Positions 44,716 to 53,531 are shown, counted from the first letter of the stretch. The stretch is 64,000 bases of DNA from Thermomicrobiaceae bacterium (GCA_014874455.1 JADBJL010000094.1:1-64000), one strand, 5' to 3'. Notes: a model not told the origin generated them from the sequence alone. A program made the numbers and translations.

Positions 44716-45491
44716 GGTCTCGCGCTGGTGCTGGCTGCGATCTGGGACGTCGCATACGGCAGGAACTGCAGCCGAACCGTACCGAGCGTCAACTCGTCTC
44801 CATCGCTCAGGGGCGTGCGTGTGACCGCGACCCCGTTCACCAGCGTGCCGTTCGTCGATCCCAGATCCACGATCTCGAACGTGCCGTCATGGTACTCCAG
44901 CCGGGCGTGGTGCCGGGAGACCTCCGGTACTTCGAGGACGACGTCGTTGTCCGGCGCCCGGCCGATAGTGGTGACCTTCTGGCGGATCAGGAAGAGTTGC
45001 TCCGGCAGCGGCCCATCGACCACCCGGAGGAACTTGGGGGTAACGTTCCCGGTCTCCTCGATGGCCCGGTAGACCTCGGTGCGCTGCCACTGCTGCTGCA
45101 CTGCGGGGTCGTAGTCGGGGATCTGGGCGATGGATGCCTCGACCTGGATGGTGCGCCGGGGGACGTTGGAGTCAGCGACGATCTGGACGCGCACCTGGTC
45201 GATGAAGCCGTAGTCGCGCTCCTCGGCCAGGTCGAGCAGCCACTCCTCCATCTGGATGCAGAGCGGGCTGAGGAAGTCGGCGAACTGGACCATGTCCTCG
45301 GGGTTGAGCCGGACCAGGTAGTCGTTGGGGACGATCGGCCCCTCGACGGTCGAGAGCTTCTGGCTCTCCATCGCCCGCTCCAGCCGGCGGCCGATTTCCG
45401 CCGGCTGGATGGGGGTGCGGAAGATGCGCCCGACCGACCCCTCCATCAGGCGCTCGACGAAGTCTTCGAATCGCTGCAAGCTGCTGATCAT
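44712..45491 (-). CDS. DUF3662-FHA protein, FhaA-like, 259 aa
   Basis: N-terminal DUF3662 domain (ISSLQRFEDFVERLMEGSVGRIFRTPIQPAEIGRRLERAME...NDYLVRLNPEDM) followed by an FHA domain at the C-terminus (TIGRAPDNDVVLEVPEVSRHHARLEYHDG, DLGSTNGTLVNG). The ATG at 45491 starts this domain; upstream residues in the track are dropped. A promoter is predicted 42-71 bp upstream. First gene of the fhaA-fhaB-vanW operon. Confidence 0.9.
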   Translation of the reverse strand: MISSLQRFEDFVERLMEGSVGRIFRTPIQPAEIGRRLERAMESQKLSTVEGPIVPNDYLVRLNPEDMVQFADFLSPLCIQMEEWLLDLAEERDYGFIDQVRVQIVADSNVPRRTIQVEASIAQIPDYDPAVQQQWQRTEVYRAIEETGNVTPKFLRVVDGPLPEQLFLIRQKVTTIGRAPDNDVVLEVPEVSRHHARLEYHDGTFEIVDLGSTNGTLVNGVAVTRTPLSDGDELTLGTVRLQFLPYATSQIAASTSARP

Positions 45492-45532
45492 GATCGCGTG
45501 TGCCCGCGTACCACCACTCCGACGGTCAGCGA

Positions 45533-45562
45533 AGTATACGGACTGGGCGCGCGCGGCGGCAA
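45533..45562 (-). promoter_or_regulatory. Promoter of the fhaA operon
   Basis: Minus strand TTGCCG, 18-bp spacer, TATACT. Start near 45526, leader of about 35 nt. Confidence 0.5.
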
Positions 45563-45586
45563 ATAGGCTGAGGGCTGGGTCGATCA

Positions 45587-45622
45587 TATGGTAGGGGTGA
45601 ATGATCATTCGCCCCTACCATA
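45587..45622. repeat. 36-bp nearly perfect palindrome
   Basis: TATGGTAGGGG...CCCCTACCATA centred on AATGATCATT, one G-T mismatch in 18 bp. It lies between the fhaA promoter and the BNR pseudogene. Palindromes with GTAGGGGCGAA arms recur in many genomes as MITE-like ends; I recognise the type but cannot count copies here. Confidence 0.6.
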
Positions 45623-46745
45623 CTATTGGGCCTTCGAGCCGCTCATGACAACCGGCTGCCAGCTCTGTCCGCCGTCGCGTCTGAGGAACACGCCGGTCGT
45701 CAGCCAGCAGTCGGCCTTCCCCTGGCGGCAGGAGCCGGTCCAGGTTCGAGCCCAGGCGACGCTGTCGCTCGCGGCGCGAAGGTCGACGACGCCCTGAGGC
45801 AAGCCGCTCGCCCGCTCCTGGACGAACCCTCGCCCGGCGTTGTCCGTTCGGTAGACGCTGGCGCCGCCTGGTTCGATGGCGAACCAGCGCTGGGGCGAGG
45901 CGACGGCAGCCGGCACCCTCGCCCCCGCGGGGCCAGGCGAGGCGTCGACCGTTACCCGGCCGGCCTCGCGCCAGCTCTTCCCTCGTCGGTGGTCACCAGG
46001 AACGCGACCGGCGGGCGTGGCTCCGTCTTCAGCGTAACCGGCAGCACGCCGTCGGTCTGGGAAAACATCCGGGGTGCCCCGAGCGTGATCGACTCTGCCC
46101 CCAGTCGCCGAGAGACACGCGCTGCCAGTCCGTTCCGAGCGTCTCGCTGCGCCAGAGCTCGTTTGTCTCCACTCCCCCGGCGATGAGCACGGTGCCGGGC
46201 ACGATCACCGCCAGGGAGCCGGCGACCGGCGCCTCGTAGCGAGACCAGTTCGCCCCATCCACGGTGACGAAGAGCTCCGCGATCGAGAACTGGGAGCTGG
46301 TCATCTGTTACACGAGGGCCGCCACCAGGCCGCCATCGATAGCCAGGGTCACCGTTCCTGGCGGTCCCTGGGGCGAGAGCGTGCTGCCGCTCCAGGGCGA
46401 CCCTCCATCGTCAGCGTGGTCGATGCGCACCGTGGCCCCCAGGATCGTGGCGACCCAGCGGCGCTGCGGGTCGAGCGCCGCTGCTGCGCGCTGAGGAGTG
46501 GCCGACCCCGGCAGCGGCACCGCTCGTCAGGATTCCACAGCGTCGGACGTGGTCAGCAGCTCGTCCTGGGTCAGGACCCAGCCGGACGTCTCCGAGACCA
46601 GCGCGGCGTCCAGCACCTCGCCGCTGACCGAGCGCGGGCCCGTCGAGCTCGGCGAGGGCACCGCCGCGGGAGCCTGGCGTTGAGCGAAGGCGGACGCCAG
46701 CAGGACGAGTGACTAAGCAAGCGCCAGGAACGTTCGGATCTTCAA
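45623..46745 (-). pseudogene. Decayed BNR/YCF48-like exported repeat protein
   Basis: Remains of one exported beta-propeller gene broken several times. From a TTG at 46745 the frame reads a signal peptide interrupted by an in-frame TAG (KIRTFLALA*SLVLLASAFA), then VSGEVLDAALVSETSGWVLTQDELL before another stop/frameshift near 46530, then 46308-46520 ending in an in-frame TAA followed directly by 46029-46304, then a frameshift near 46050 and a final piece 45623-45916. The pieces hold typical BNR repeats (LFVTVDGANW, LWRSETLGTDW, GVFLRRDGGQSW). At least four lesions make it non-functional. The palindrome at 45587 abuts its 3' end. Confidence 0.8.
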
Positions 46746-46822
46746 GGCGTCGTACCCGTGTCTCTCACAGCGTGATACGCCTCCCACCGGCGTCGGGGAG
46801 GCGAGCCCGGCACAGTCACGGC

Positions 46823-47875
46823 TCACGGGCTCCACGGGCGCAGCGTCGACGCAGCGTGCTGGAAGAGCTCCAGGTCGGGCGCGGCAATCGTGACCACGGT
46901 TCGCCCGAGCTGCGCCGACCCCTGCACGCCACCTGGTCCTGTCTCGACGTGCCAGCGGGTGCCGGCGACCTCGACCGTGCCGGGAGCCGGATCGCCGGGC
47001 ATCTGGCCAGGTTGGCTCGGCCCGCCCCCGGAGATGACCTGGACCTCACCGGACGCTGTCCGGTAGATCACGTAGACGCGGTCGCTCGTCAACCCTGAGG
47101 AGTTCGAGACCCGGCGGAACATGGCTACCGGTGAGGACCCGAAGTCGGCGACGTACACGTCGTATGGAAGGGTAGGGAGAGGGACGCTCAACACGCGATC
47201 CCAGTACTCCTCCGTGCTCGCTCCGGCCGGGATAGGGACGGCAGCGAGGTCTGGCGGCACCTGCTCCGGAGCGAGGTATTCGATCGTGTGGTAGGTGATG
47301 TCGACGACTTCCGGCTGCTGCCCCTGGCTGCTCTCCGTCCGCACGATTAGCCCAGTCGCGGCATCCAGTGTCGCGACGACCGGGATCCCTCCGGCCGTCG
47401 TAAAGCGAACGTGTACCGTCTGTCTTCCGCCGTCCGTCCCGGATCCGATGATCTGAGCTCGCCCTTCCTCGACCGCCAGCCGGACTCCCAGCAGTTCGTC
47501 CAGCAGTCGACCACGGAGCGGGGAGTTCGGATCGAGGTTCTGCCAGCGCACGAGGTGCGCCGCATCGGCGAGGTAGAACAGGTACTCATCGTCGTGGACG
47601 AGTTCGACGCGCTGGAGCGTCCCACCGGCGGCGCGTTCGATCACCTTCCCCTCACCGGTTGACAGGTTCACCCATGCCTCGAGCTCGGTGGTGTGCCCGG
47701 GCTCCGCGCGCGTTGCCTGGACGTGGAGAATGGGCTTGCCTGCCGGCGGCTCCGGGAACGGCGAGCGGGCCCGGCCGAAGTTCACCGCGGCGATCAGCGC
47801 CAGCGAGGCTATCGCGATCGCGACGAGCCCGGCGACAACTGACCACCGCAGGGCCACGCGAGCCCTGTACCGCAT
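46823..47875 (-). CDS. Hypothetical membrane-anchored extracytoplasmic protein, 350 aa
   Basis: Unrecognised. The ATG at 47875 follows GGGGAGGAG. One N-terminal helix (WSVVAGLVAIAIASLALIAAV) anchors a large beta-rich exterior domain with regular strands (GKPILHVQATRAEPGHTTELEAWVNLSTGEGKVIERA, PVVATLDAATGLIVRTESSQG). The fold suggestion of a LolA/RseB-like sheet (envelope sensor or anti-sigma partner) is weak. No sigma factor gene lies nearby. Confidence 0.65.
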   Translation of the reverse strand: MRYRARVALRWSVVAGLVAIAIASLALIAAVNFGRARSPFPEPPAGKPILHVQATRAEPGHTTELEAWVNLSTGEGKVIERAAGGTLQRVELVHDDEYLFYLADAAHLVRWQNLDPNSPLRGRLLDELLGVRLAVEEGRAQIIGSGTDGGRQTVHVRFTTAGGIPVVATLDAATGLIVRTESSQGQQPEVVDITYHTIEYLAPEQVPPDLAAVPIPAGASTEEYWDRVLSVPLPTLPYDVYVADFGSSPVAMFRRVSNSSGLTSDRVYVIYRTASGEVQVISGGGPSQPGQMPGDPAPGTVEVAGTRWHVETGPGGVQGSAQLGRTVVTIAAPDLELFQHAASTLRPWSP

Positions 47876-48124
47876 GACACTCCTCCCCTCTTAGAGAAGG
47901 TCGATGTAGGCGAAGTATCCGTCACCGGCCACCCAGGACCCGTCGCACTGCTGGCTCGCCTGCGTTTTTCCTTTTTCTCACCTTCTCCAGAGCAGTCTAG
48001 CCGGGCTCCTCTGCTCGGTCAACGATAAATCCGGGGCGGCGACAGCGCCGTTGATGTGAACGGGAAGCCGGTGCGCCGTGCCGGAGGCCAGCGGCGCGCT
48101 CCGCCTCGCGGTGGGGCCTCTCGT

Positions 48125-49204
48125 TCAGGCGTCGTGCGAGCGGGCCGGCTCCAGGTGGGCGGTCGCAGCCTCGTCGCCGGCCTCGCGGTACCAGCCGGGC
48201 GGCCGCCGGGCGTGCTGGGTCTCGCTGAGCAGGCCCCCGTACCCGAGCTCGGCCAGCAGGTCGCGGGTGATCGGCTCGCCAGCGAGCGCGTAGGGCAAGA
48301 GCAGGTCGAAGACCGAAAGCCGGCCGTAGAGCTCGCAGGAGGCCAGCCCGAACATCGGCACCTCGCCGGCATACGCGACCCAGAACATGGTTCCTGGGTC
48401 GACCGGCGCGCCGATACAGGCAACCCGCGCCCGGATACGCCTGGCGGCGACGATGAACGGATCCTCGGGGTCGAGCATGATCGAGCCAGCGATGAGAACC
48501 AGCTCCGCGCCGTCCTGGAGGAGCGAACGATAGGCACGCGCGATCTCGCCGGGGTCGTCGTCATCGAGGTGCCGGGTCGCGACGAGCCGCGCGCCGAATC
48601 GCTCCAGGTGTGTCGCGAGGTGCCGGGTCGCCACCTCGAGCTGGGCCGGGCGGATGCGCGTCCCGGCCACCATGGCCACGCGCTGGACTCGGAACGGGGC
48701 GACGCGCACGACAGGTCTTCCCTTGAGCCTGGCCAGTGCGCGCTCGACCCTCGCCTCGTCGACGAACAGGGCGGGCGCCTTGACGATGGCGACCGTCTCG
48801 CCCTCCTGCACGACGCGACCATCCAGCGCGGTCGCGACCAGGGCGGCGCCGCTGCGGTTGAGGCGGGCGACGGCAGTCCCGTCGACCCTGAGCAGCCCGG
48901 CGATGGCTGCGCGGAGGTTGACCTGTCCCTGGTGGGGCGGCTCTTGTGCGACACCTGGGCCGGTCACCCCGCTCGCGAGCCGCGCTGAGGCGTCCGGCTG
49001 CGCGAGCTCGCCTTTGTCCGGCACCAGGACAGCGATCTCGAGCCCGTCGCCCCGCTGGGGCAGGCGTTGGAGGGCTTCGGCCAGCGGAACTCCGCGCCGG
49101 ATCGTCACCGGCTTGCCGTCGGACGGTACCGTGATGTCACGACAGAGCACTGCGCCAGCGAAGGCTGAGAGGTCGTCGCCGGTTCTGAAGATCCGTCGCC
49201 GCAT
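48125..49204 (-). CDS. MoeA/MoaB-like molybdopterin-binding protein, 359 aa
   Basis: Resembles the molybdopterin-binding (MoCF) fold used in molybdenum cofactor insertion and by CinA. N-terminal half reads AVLCRDITVPSDGKPVTIRRGVPL; the central MoCF-like part has VAMVAGTRIRPAQLEVATRHLATHLERFGARLVATRHLDDDD and VLIAGSIMLDPEDPFIVAARR, replacing the usual GGTS motif with GSIMLDPEDP. The ATG at 49204 follows GGAAAGGGG. Likely a specialised molybdoenzyme maturation factor; the partner enzyme is not in the window. Confidence 0.75.
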   Translation of the reverse strand: MRRRIFRTGDDLSAFAGAVLCRDITVPSDGKPVTIRRGVPLAEALQRLPQRGDGLEIAVLVPDKGELAQPDASARLASGVTGPGVAQEPPHQGQVNLRAAIAGLLRVDGTAVARLNRSGAALVATALDGRVVQEGETVAIVKAPALFVDEARVERALARLKGRPVVRVAPFRVQRVAMVAGTRIRPAQLEVATRHLATHLERFGARLVATRHLDDDDPGEIARAYRSLLQDGAELVLIAGSIMLDPEDPFIVAARRIRARVACIGAPVDPGTMFWVAYAGEVPMFGLASCELYGRLSVFDLLLPYALAGEPITRDLLAELGYGGLLSETQHARRPPGWYREAGDEAATAHLEPARSHDA

Positions 49205-49440
49205 GGCCAGCCCCTTTCCGGGATAGGTTCAGACGGCCGAATCCGGAGCCAGAGGGCCGTGTACTCGTCTCTGCGCTCAGGGCTCTCGCCAGGTCGCTTC
49301 ACTCTCTCAAGGATAGCGAAGTTGGCACGTACAGGCAGCGCTGGTACTGAACGGATAATCGCACTGTACACTCTACGCGACAGGAAGCCGGAGCCCGGTG
49401 GGGGTGTACCGGGCAAGGCGGTGATGCGAGGGGGAGCCGC

Positions 49441-50124
49441 ATGCTGGACTTACGAGCGCGCCGGCCGGCGCTGTCGCCCTCGATCCTCAACGCCGATTTC
49501 AGCCATCTGGCCCAGGTGTTCCGGCAGCTCGAGCTGGGCGGGGCCGACTACGTGCACCTCGACGTGATGGACGGGCGGTTCGTGCCCACCATCAGCTTCG
49601 GCCTGCCGGTCGTGGAGGCAGCGCGCCGGGCGACCAGCCTGCCGCTCGATGTGCACCTGATGGTCGTCGAGCCGGAACGCCATGTCAGTGACTTCATCGC
49701 GGCGGGCGCCGCGATCGTCACCGTCCACGCCGAGGCGTGCCTGCACTTGTACCGGACAGTGCAGCAGATCCATGCGATCGGAGCGCTGGCCGGTGTCGCG
49801 CTCAACCCCGCCACGCCGGTCACCGCCGTAGAGGAGATCCTCCCCTTCGTCGATCTGGTGCTCGTCATGACCGTCGAACCCGGCTATGGAGGGCAGGCGC
49901 TCATTCCGGCGACCCTGCGCAAGGTCGAGCGCCTGCGCCGGCTGATCGACGAGATGGGCCTGCCAGCGGTCATCGAGGTCGACGGTGGGGTCAAGCCGAG
50001 TAACGTGGCAGCGGTGATCGAGGCCGGCGCCGACGTGGTCGTGGCCGGGTCGGCGGTTTTCCCGCCGAACGGCTCGACCGTAGATGCCTTGCAGGCGCTG
50101 CGCCACGCCATGCGCCGCTCGTGA
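49441..50124 (+). CDS. rpe: Ribulose-phosphate 3-epimerase, 227 aa
   Basis: Interconverts ribulose-5-phosphate and xylulose-5-phosphate in the pentose phosphate pathway. The ATG at 49441 follows GAGGGGGAG. Motifs: LSPSILNADFSHLA, HLDVMDGRFVPTISFG, DVHLMVVEPE, VMTVEPGYGGQ, and IEVDGGVKPSN. Metal-binding His/Asp residues are all present. The 236-bp region upstream has a possible TTGGCA/TACTGA promoter and no other gene. Converges with the MFS exporter gene, 14 bp apart. Confidence 0.95.
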   Translation: MLDLRARRPALSPSILNADFSHLAQVFRQLELGGADYVHLDVMDGRFVPTISFGLPVVEAARRATSLPLDVHLMVVEPERHVSDFIAAGAAIVTVHAEACLHLYRTVQQIHAIGALAGVALNPATPVTAVEEILPFVDLVLVMTVEPGYGGQALIPATLRKVERLRRLIDEMGLPAVIEVDGGVKPSNVAAVIEAGADVVVAGSAVFPPNGSTVDALQALRHAMRRS

Positions 50125-50138
50125 TCGGATCTGCGGGC

Positions 50139-51704
50139 CTATGGCTCCTCGTGGGCCGTCGTGGTGGCGATCGGCGACCAGCTTGCCCGATATGGGCGAC
50201 CGCGAGCGAGGAGCAGAGCGAGCCCCGCGCCCAGGAGCGTCACTAAAGCGGCTACCAGGAAGATCTCGTCGAAGGTGGCCCGGAGGATGGCCTGGTACTC
50301 CTCCGGGGAAGCGCTGAGGCCGCGCTGGCGGAAGAGCTCGGCGGCCCGCTGGTCGAAGCGGCCGATCCCCTGTGTCGCCAGCAGGGCCGTACCGACGATC
50401 ATGCCGGTGGTCTGAACCATCTGGGTGAGCGCAGCCGCCGTTGCCCGCTCGGCGGCCCGCACGTTGTCGAGCACGCTGCTGAGGATCGGCGCGTCGTTCA
50501 GGCCGATGCCCAGCCCGGCGATCAGGAGCGTGCCCCAGAGCGTTCCCGGCCCGGGTGAATCCGGCCAGCGGTACATGCTCAGATAGGCCAGCGCCAGGAA
50601 CAGGAAGGAGAGCGCCGCGGTCGGCCGGTAGCCGAGCCGCTGGGCGATCCAGCCACCCAGGATCCCCCCTACTGGCATCCAGACCATCATCTTCATCAGG
50701 TTGAGGCCGCCCTGCAGCGGGTCGCCGCCCCAGAGCACATTGGTCATCAAGGGGATGCAGATCATCAGCGTGATGGTCGCCGCGCCGTCGATGAAGTAGA
50801 GCGCCATCCCCGAGCTGACGGCGCGCTGCCGCAGCGAGCGCACCGGGACGAGCGGGTCGGGGGCGCGTCGCTGGCGGGCGACGAAGGCGGCGGTGCTGGC
50901 GAGCGCGAGCGCGAACCAGAGTGCGGTGATCCAGACCGAGCCGGTCTCGTTCGACTCACGGGTGAGGCCGATGGTCAGGCAGGCCAGTCCAGCGGCCAGC
51001 AGCAGCCCGCCCAGCCAGTCGACTCGGCGTGCCGCGAGGATCGGAGTGCGGCGGACAAGCAGCACGACTGCGAGCAACCACGGGATCTGGAGCGGGATGT
51101 TGAGCCAGAACAGGCCGCGCCAGCCGAGCGGCTCGACGAGGGCAGCCGCGTACAGCGGGCCCAGCAGGCTGCTCGCGTCGTCGAGCGCGGCGATGAGCCC
51201 GATCGCCAGCGCGCGGCGGCCAGGTGAGAGACGCGAGCCAGCGATCGCAATCGAGATCGGCACGATCGCGCCGCCGCCGACCGCCTGCACCGCGCGGGCA
51301 GCCGTGAGCAGCTCCAGGTTCGGAGCGAGCGCCACCATCGCGGAGCCGGCCAGGAACAACAGCGTACTGGCCACGTAGATGCGCAGGTGGCCGAACGCGT
51401 CCGCTACCCGGCCCATGAGCGGCATGGCGACGGTGTAGCCGAGCAGGTAGCCGTTCACGATCCAGGCCGCTCGGCCGAAGTTGTCGACGGTGATGCCGAG
51501 GTCGGGCATCATATCGGGCAGGATGGTCACCACGAACGTCTGGTCGAGCCCGGCGAAGAAGACGCCGAGGGCCAGCGCGGACACCAGCAGTCCTGGCGAG
51601 TGCGCGAGTGTTGCGGCCGGCCTGCGGACGAGTCCGGGCAGGAGGGCAGCTCGCCCGTGACGTGGCCGGTCTCCAGTTCTCTGCGCGGGTGACTTCCCGG
51701 TCAT
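50139..51704 (-). CDS. DHA2-type 14-TM MFS exporter, P55/EmrB-like, 521 aa
   Basis: Proton-driven exporter with about fourteen helices. The ATG at 51704 is used; the track ORF extends far upstream through the lipoprotein gene in another frame. The DHA2 pattern includes VFFAGLDQTFVVTILPDMMPDLGI and WIVNGYLLGYTVAMPLMGRVADAFGHLRIYV. It is 14 bp downstream of an LppX/LprAFG-type lipoprotein. That pair is the layout of mycobacterial lprG-p55, which moves triacylated lipids. Whether it exports lipids or drugs here is an inference. Confidence 0.85.
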   Translation of the reverse strand: MTGKSPAQRTGDRPRHGRAALLPGLVRRPAATLAHSPGLLVSALALGVFFAGLDQTFVVTILPDMMPDLGITVDNFGRAAWIVNGYLLGYTVAMPLMGRVADAFGHLRIYVASTLLFLAGSAMVALAPNLELLTAARAVQAVGGGAIVPISIAIAGSRLSPGRRALAIGLIAALDDASSLLGPLYAAALVEPLGWRGLFWLNIPLQIPWLLAVVLLVRRTPILAARRVDWLGGLLLAAGLACLTIGLTRESNETGSVWITALWFALALASTAAFVARQRRAPDPLVPVRSLRQRAVSSGMALYFIDGAATITLMICIPLMTNVLWGGDPLQGGLNLMKMMVWMPVGGILGGWIAQRLGYRPTAALSFLFLALAYLSMYRWPDSPGPGTLWGTLLIAGLGIGLNDAPILSSVLDNVRAAERATAAALTQMVQTTGMIVGTALLATQGIGRFDQRAAELFRQRGLSASPEEYQAILRATFDEIFLVAALVTLLGAGLALLLARGRPYRASWSPIATTTAHEEP

Positions 51705-51718
51705 CCTGGCACGTGCCG

Positions 51719-52459
51719 TCACTGAGGCGGCGTGATCGTCACCGGAGCGTCGAAGGCGGAGAGTTCGATCGTGCGCTTCATGGTCGTCGGTTCCTTGAAG
51801 GTGAGCGCGCCGCTGACGACCACGCGACGCACGAGCGAGTCGTCCTTGCCGATCCAGAGGTCGACTGTGACTTCCAGCCCGGGCTCGGCACCGCTCGGCA
51901 CGAGCGTCGTCAGGTCGGCTGAGTCCAGCTTTCCCTGGACGTGATAGCTCGTCGCTCCGGCGAGGCGCTCCTCGCCGACCAGGCTCGGGTTCTTGAGCTG
52001 GCGCAGCACGTGGGGCAGTGCCTCCAGGTTGAGGACGTCGTGCGCCGCGACATCGGGCAGGGCTTGCCACTGAGTCGGATCGAACGGGTTGCTGAGCCAG
52101 GCCTCGTCGCCGATACCGATGAACTGGAGCTGCAGAGCGGCTCCGACCGCCTCCACGGCGAGCTGCGCCTTCATCTGGCCCGGCCGAGCCACGTCCCCCT
52201 CGGCCCGAGTCAGGAGCATGGTCTGCAAGATCGGTGTCCCCCCGCTCTCGTGGGTCAGCACGAAGTGGAACGAGGTGACGCGGTCGAGCCGGTCGGCCGC
52301 GGTGCTCACGAGGTCGGACGGGTCGACAGGAGGTTCGGCCTTGCCCCGCCGGCAACCTGGTGCCAGAAGCAAGAGCAGCGCGAGCAGAACCACGGGCGAC
52401 GAGCGCGGCACCAGGACACCACGGCGAGGTCTGCGAGCGGCGTGCGTGCGAGCGGGCAT
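51719..52459 (-). CDS. LppX/LprAFG-family lipoprotein, 246 aa
   Basis: Lipid-carrier lipoprotein. The ATG at 52459 with AAGGA upstream begins a basic leader and lipobox LLLLAPGC (Cys about residue 32). The mature part has the LppX/LprAFG concave beta-sheet pattern: DLVSTAADRLDRVTSFHFVLTHESGG, GVLQLQFIGIGDEAWL-like strand, and VTVDLWIGKDDSLVRRVVVSGAL. The operon partner is the MFS exporter. An ATTATA (minus-strand TATAAT) at 52499-52504 is a perfect -10 with a weak -35. Confidence 0.85.
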   Translation of the reverse strand: MPARTHAARRPRRGVLVPRSSPVVLLALLLLLAPGCRRGKAEPPVDPSDLVSTAADRLDRVTSFHFVLTHESGGTPILQTMLLTRAEGDVARPGQMKAQLAVEAVGAALQLQFIGIGDEAWLSNPFDPTQWQALPDVAAHDVLNLEALPHVLRQLKNPSLVGEERLAGATSYHVQGKLDSADLTTLVPSGAEPGLEVTVDLWIGKDDSLVRRVVVSGALTFKEPTTMKRTIELSAFDAPVTITPPQ

Positions 52460-52498
52460 CGAGCGTGATCCTTGCATCGGCCGGCCGGTCGTACCGGC

Positions 52499-52504
52499 AT
52501 TATA
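52499..52504 (-). promoter_or_regulatory. -10 element for the lipoprotein-exporter operon
   Basis: Perfect TATAAT on the minus strand about 40 bp upstream of the ATG at 52459; a 17-bp spaced -35 is poor (TGCTCG). Confidence 0.5.
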
Positions 52505-52551
52505 CGGCCGCTCGACGGCGGCGAGCACCGGCTGGCACCCAGGGGGTTCGG

Positions 52552-52580
52552 TTGTCGCCCTGCGCATCACGCTCCATACT
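52552..52580 (+). promoter_or_regulatory. Promoter of the PP2C operon
   Basis: TTGTCG, 17-bp spacer, CATACT; start predicted near 52587, leader about 42 nt. Confidence 0.45.
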
Positions 52581-52628
52581 AGTCATACGAGTCGCGAGGG
52601 GTCGTGTGGGGGCCGGAGGAGCGAGGGA

Positions 52629-53531
52629 TTGTCGGTTCGACAGCGCGTGCGCGAGACAGTGCTGGTGGTCGGGGCTGCCACCGACCCAGGGCCTGTCCGC
52701 GAGCAGAACGAGGATGCAGTCCTCCTGACCGATCCGCAGAGCGAGCTGGCGCGCAGCCACGGCGTGCTGCTGGCGGTCGCCGACGGGATGGGAGGCTACC
52801 AGCGCGGCGAGGTGGCAGCGCAGCTCGCGATCGAGACACTGCGCGACGTCTTCTACAGTAGCCCGCTGGAGCCGACCGAGATCCCCCAGCGCCTGCGCAC
52901 GGCCATTCGCCAGGCCAACGAGCGCATCTACAGCGAGTGGCAGCCGCTGGGCGAAGAGCACCTGATGGGTACCACGCTCGTCGCCGCGGTCATCCGCGAG
53001 CATGACCTCACGGTCGCGAACGTCGGCGATAGCCGTGCCTATCTGATCCGCGCCAAGCGGGCGACTCAGATCACGCGCGACCACTCGCTGGTCGCCGAGC
53101 AGGTAGCCGCCGGGGTGATGTCCGAAGAAGAGGCCCGCGAGAGCCAGTACCGCAATGTGATCACCCGGGCACTCGGGCACCGGCATCGGGTCGACGTGGA
53201 TATCTTCGAGCTCCGGCTGCTGAGCGACGACCGGCTGGTGTTGACGACTGACGGCGTCCACGACTTCGTGAGCGCGGACGAGATCGCCACGACTGTACTG
53301 GCGCACTCGCCGGAGGAGGCGGCTCGCCGGCTGGTCGAGCTGGCGATCGCGCACCAGACGAACGACAACGCCACCGCTGTCGTCGCCTGGGTGAAGCCGG
53401 TCACTGAGGAGGAACTGGCACCGGTCGAGGCCGGTGGGCCGAACCGGCTGATGGTGGCGCTGGTGCTGCTCGGCCTGCTGGTCTTCATCGCCATCGTGGC
53501 AGTGATCCTGGCGCTTGGCTACGGCGGGTGA
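52629..53531 (+). CDS. PP2C-type Ser/Thr phosphatase with C-terminal membrane helix, 300 aa
   Basis: Metal-dependent phosphatase opposing Ser/Thr kinases. The TTG at 52629 with GGAGGA 8 bp upstream is the best start. PP2C motifs: GPVREQNEDAVLL, VADGMGGYQRGEVAAQLA, GTTLVAA, VGDSRAYLIR, LTTDGVHDFV, and TNDNATAVV. One helix near the C-terminus (RLMVALVLLGLLVFIAIVAVILAL) anchors it without an extracellular domain, as in short PstP-like proteins. It probably dephosphorylates FHA ligands such as those of the FhaA/FhaB locus 8 kb away. Confidence 0.9.
   Translation: MSVRQRVRETVLVVGAATDPGPVREQNEDAVLLTDPQSELARSHGVLLAVADGMGGYQRGEVAAQLAIETLRDVFYSSPLEPTEIPQRLRTAIRQANERIYSEWQPLGEEHLMGTTLVAAVIREHDLTVANVGDSRAYLIRAKRATQITRDHSLVAEQVAAGVMSEEEARESQYRNVITRALGHRHRVDVDIFELRLLSDDRLVLTTDGVHDFVSADEIATTVLAHSPEEAARRLVELAIAHQTNDNATAVVAWVKPVTEEELAPVEAGGPNRLMVALVLLGLLVFIAIVAVILALGYGG

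Noticed and set aside
50139-52355. 738-aa version of the MFS exporter
   Set aside because: The N-terminal 217 codons are out-of-frame reading of the lipoprotein gene and are Arg/Pro-rich without domains.
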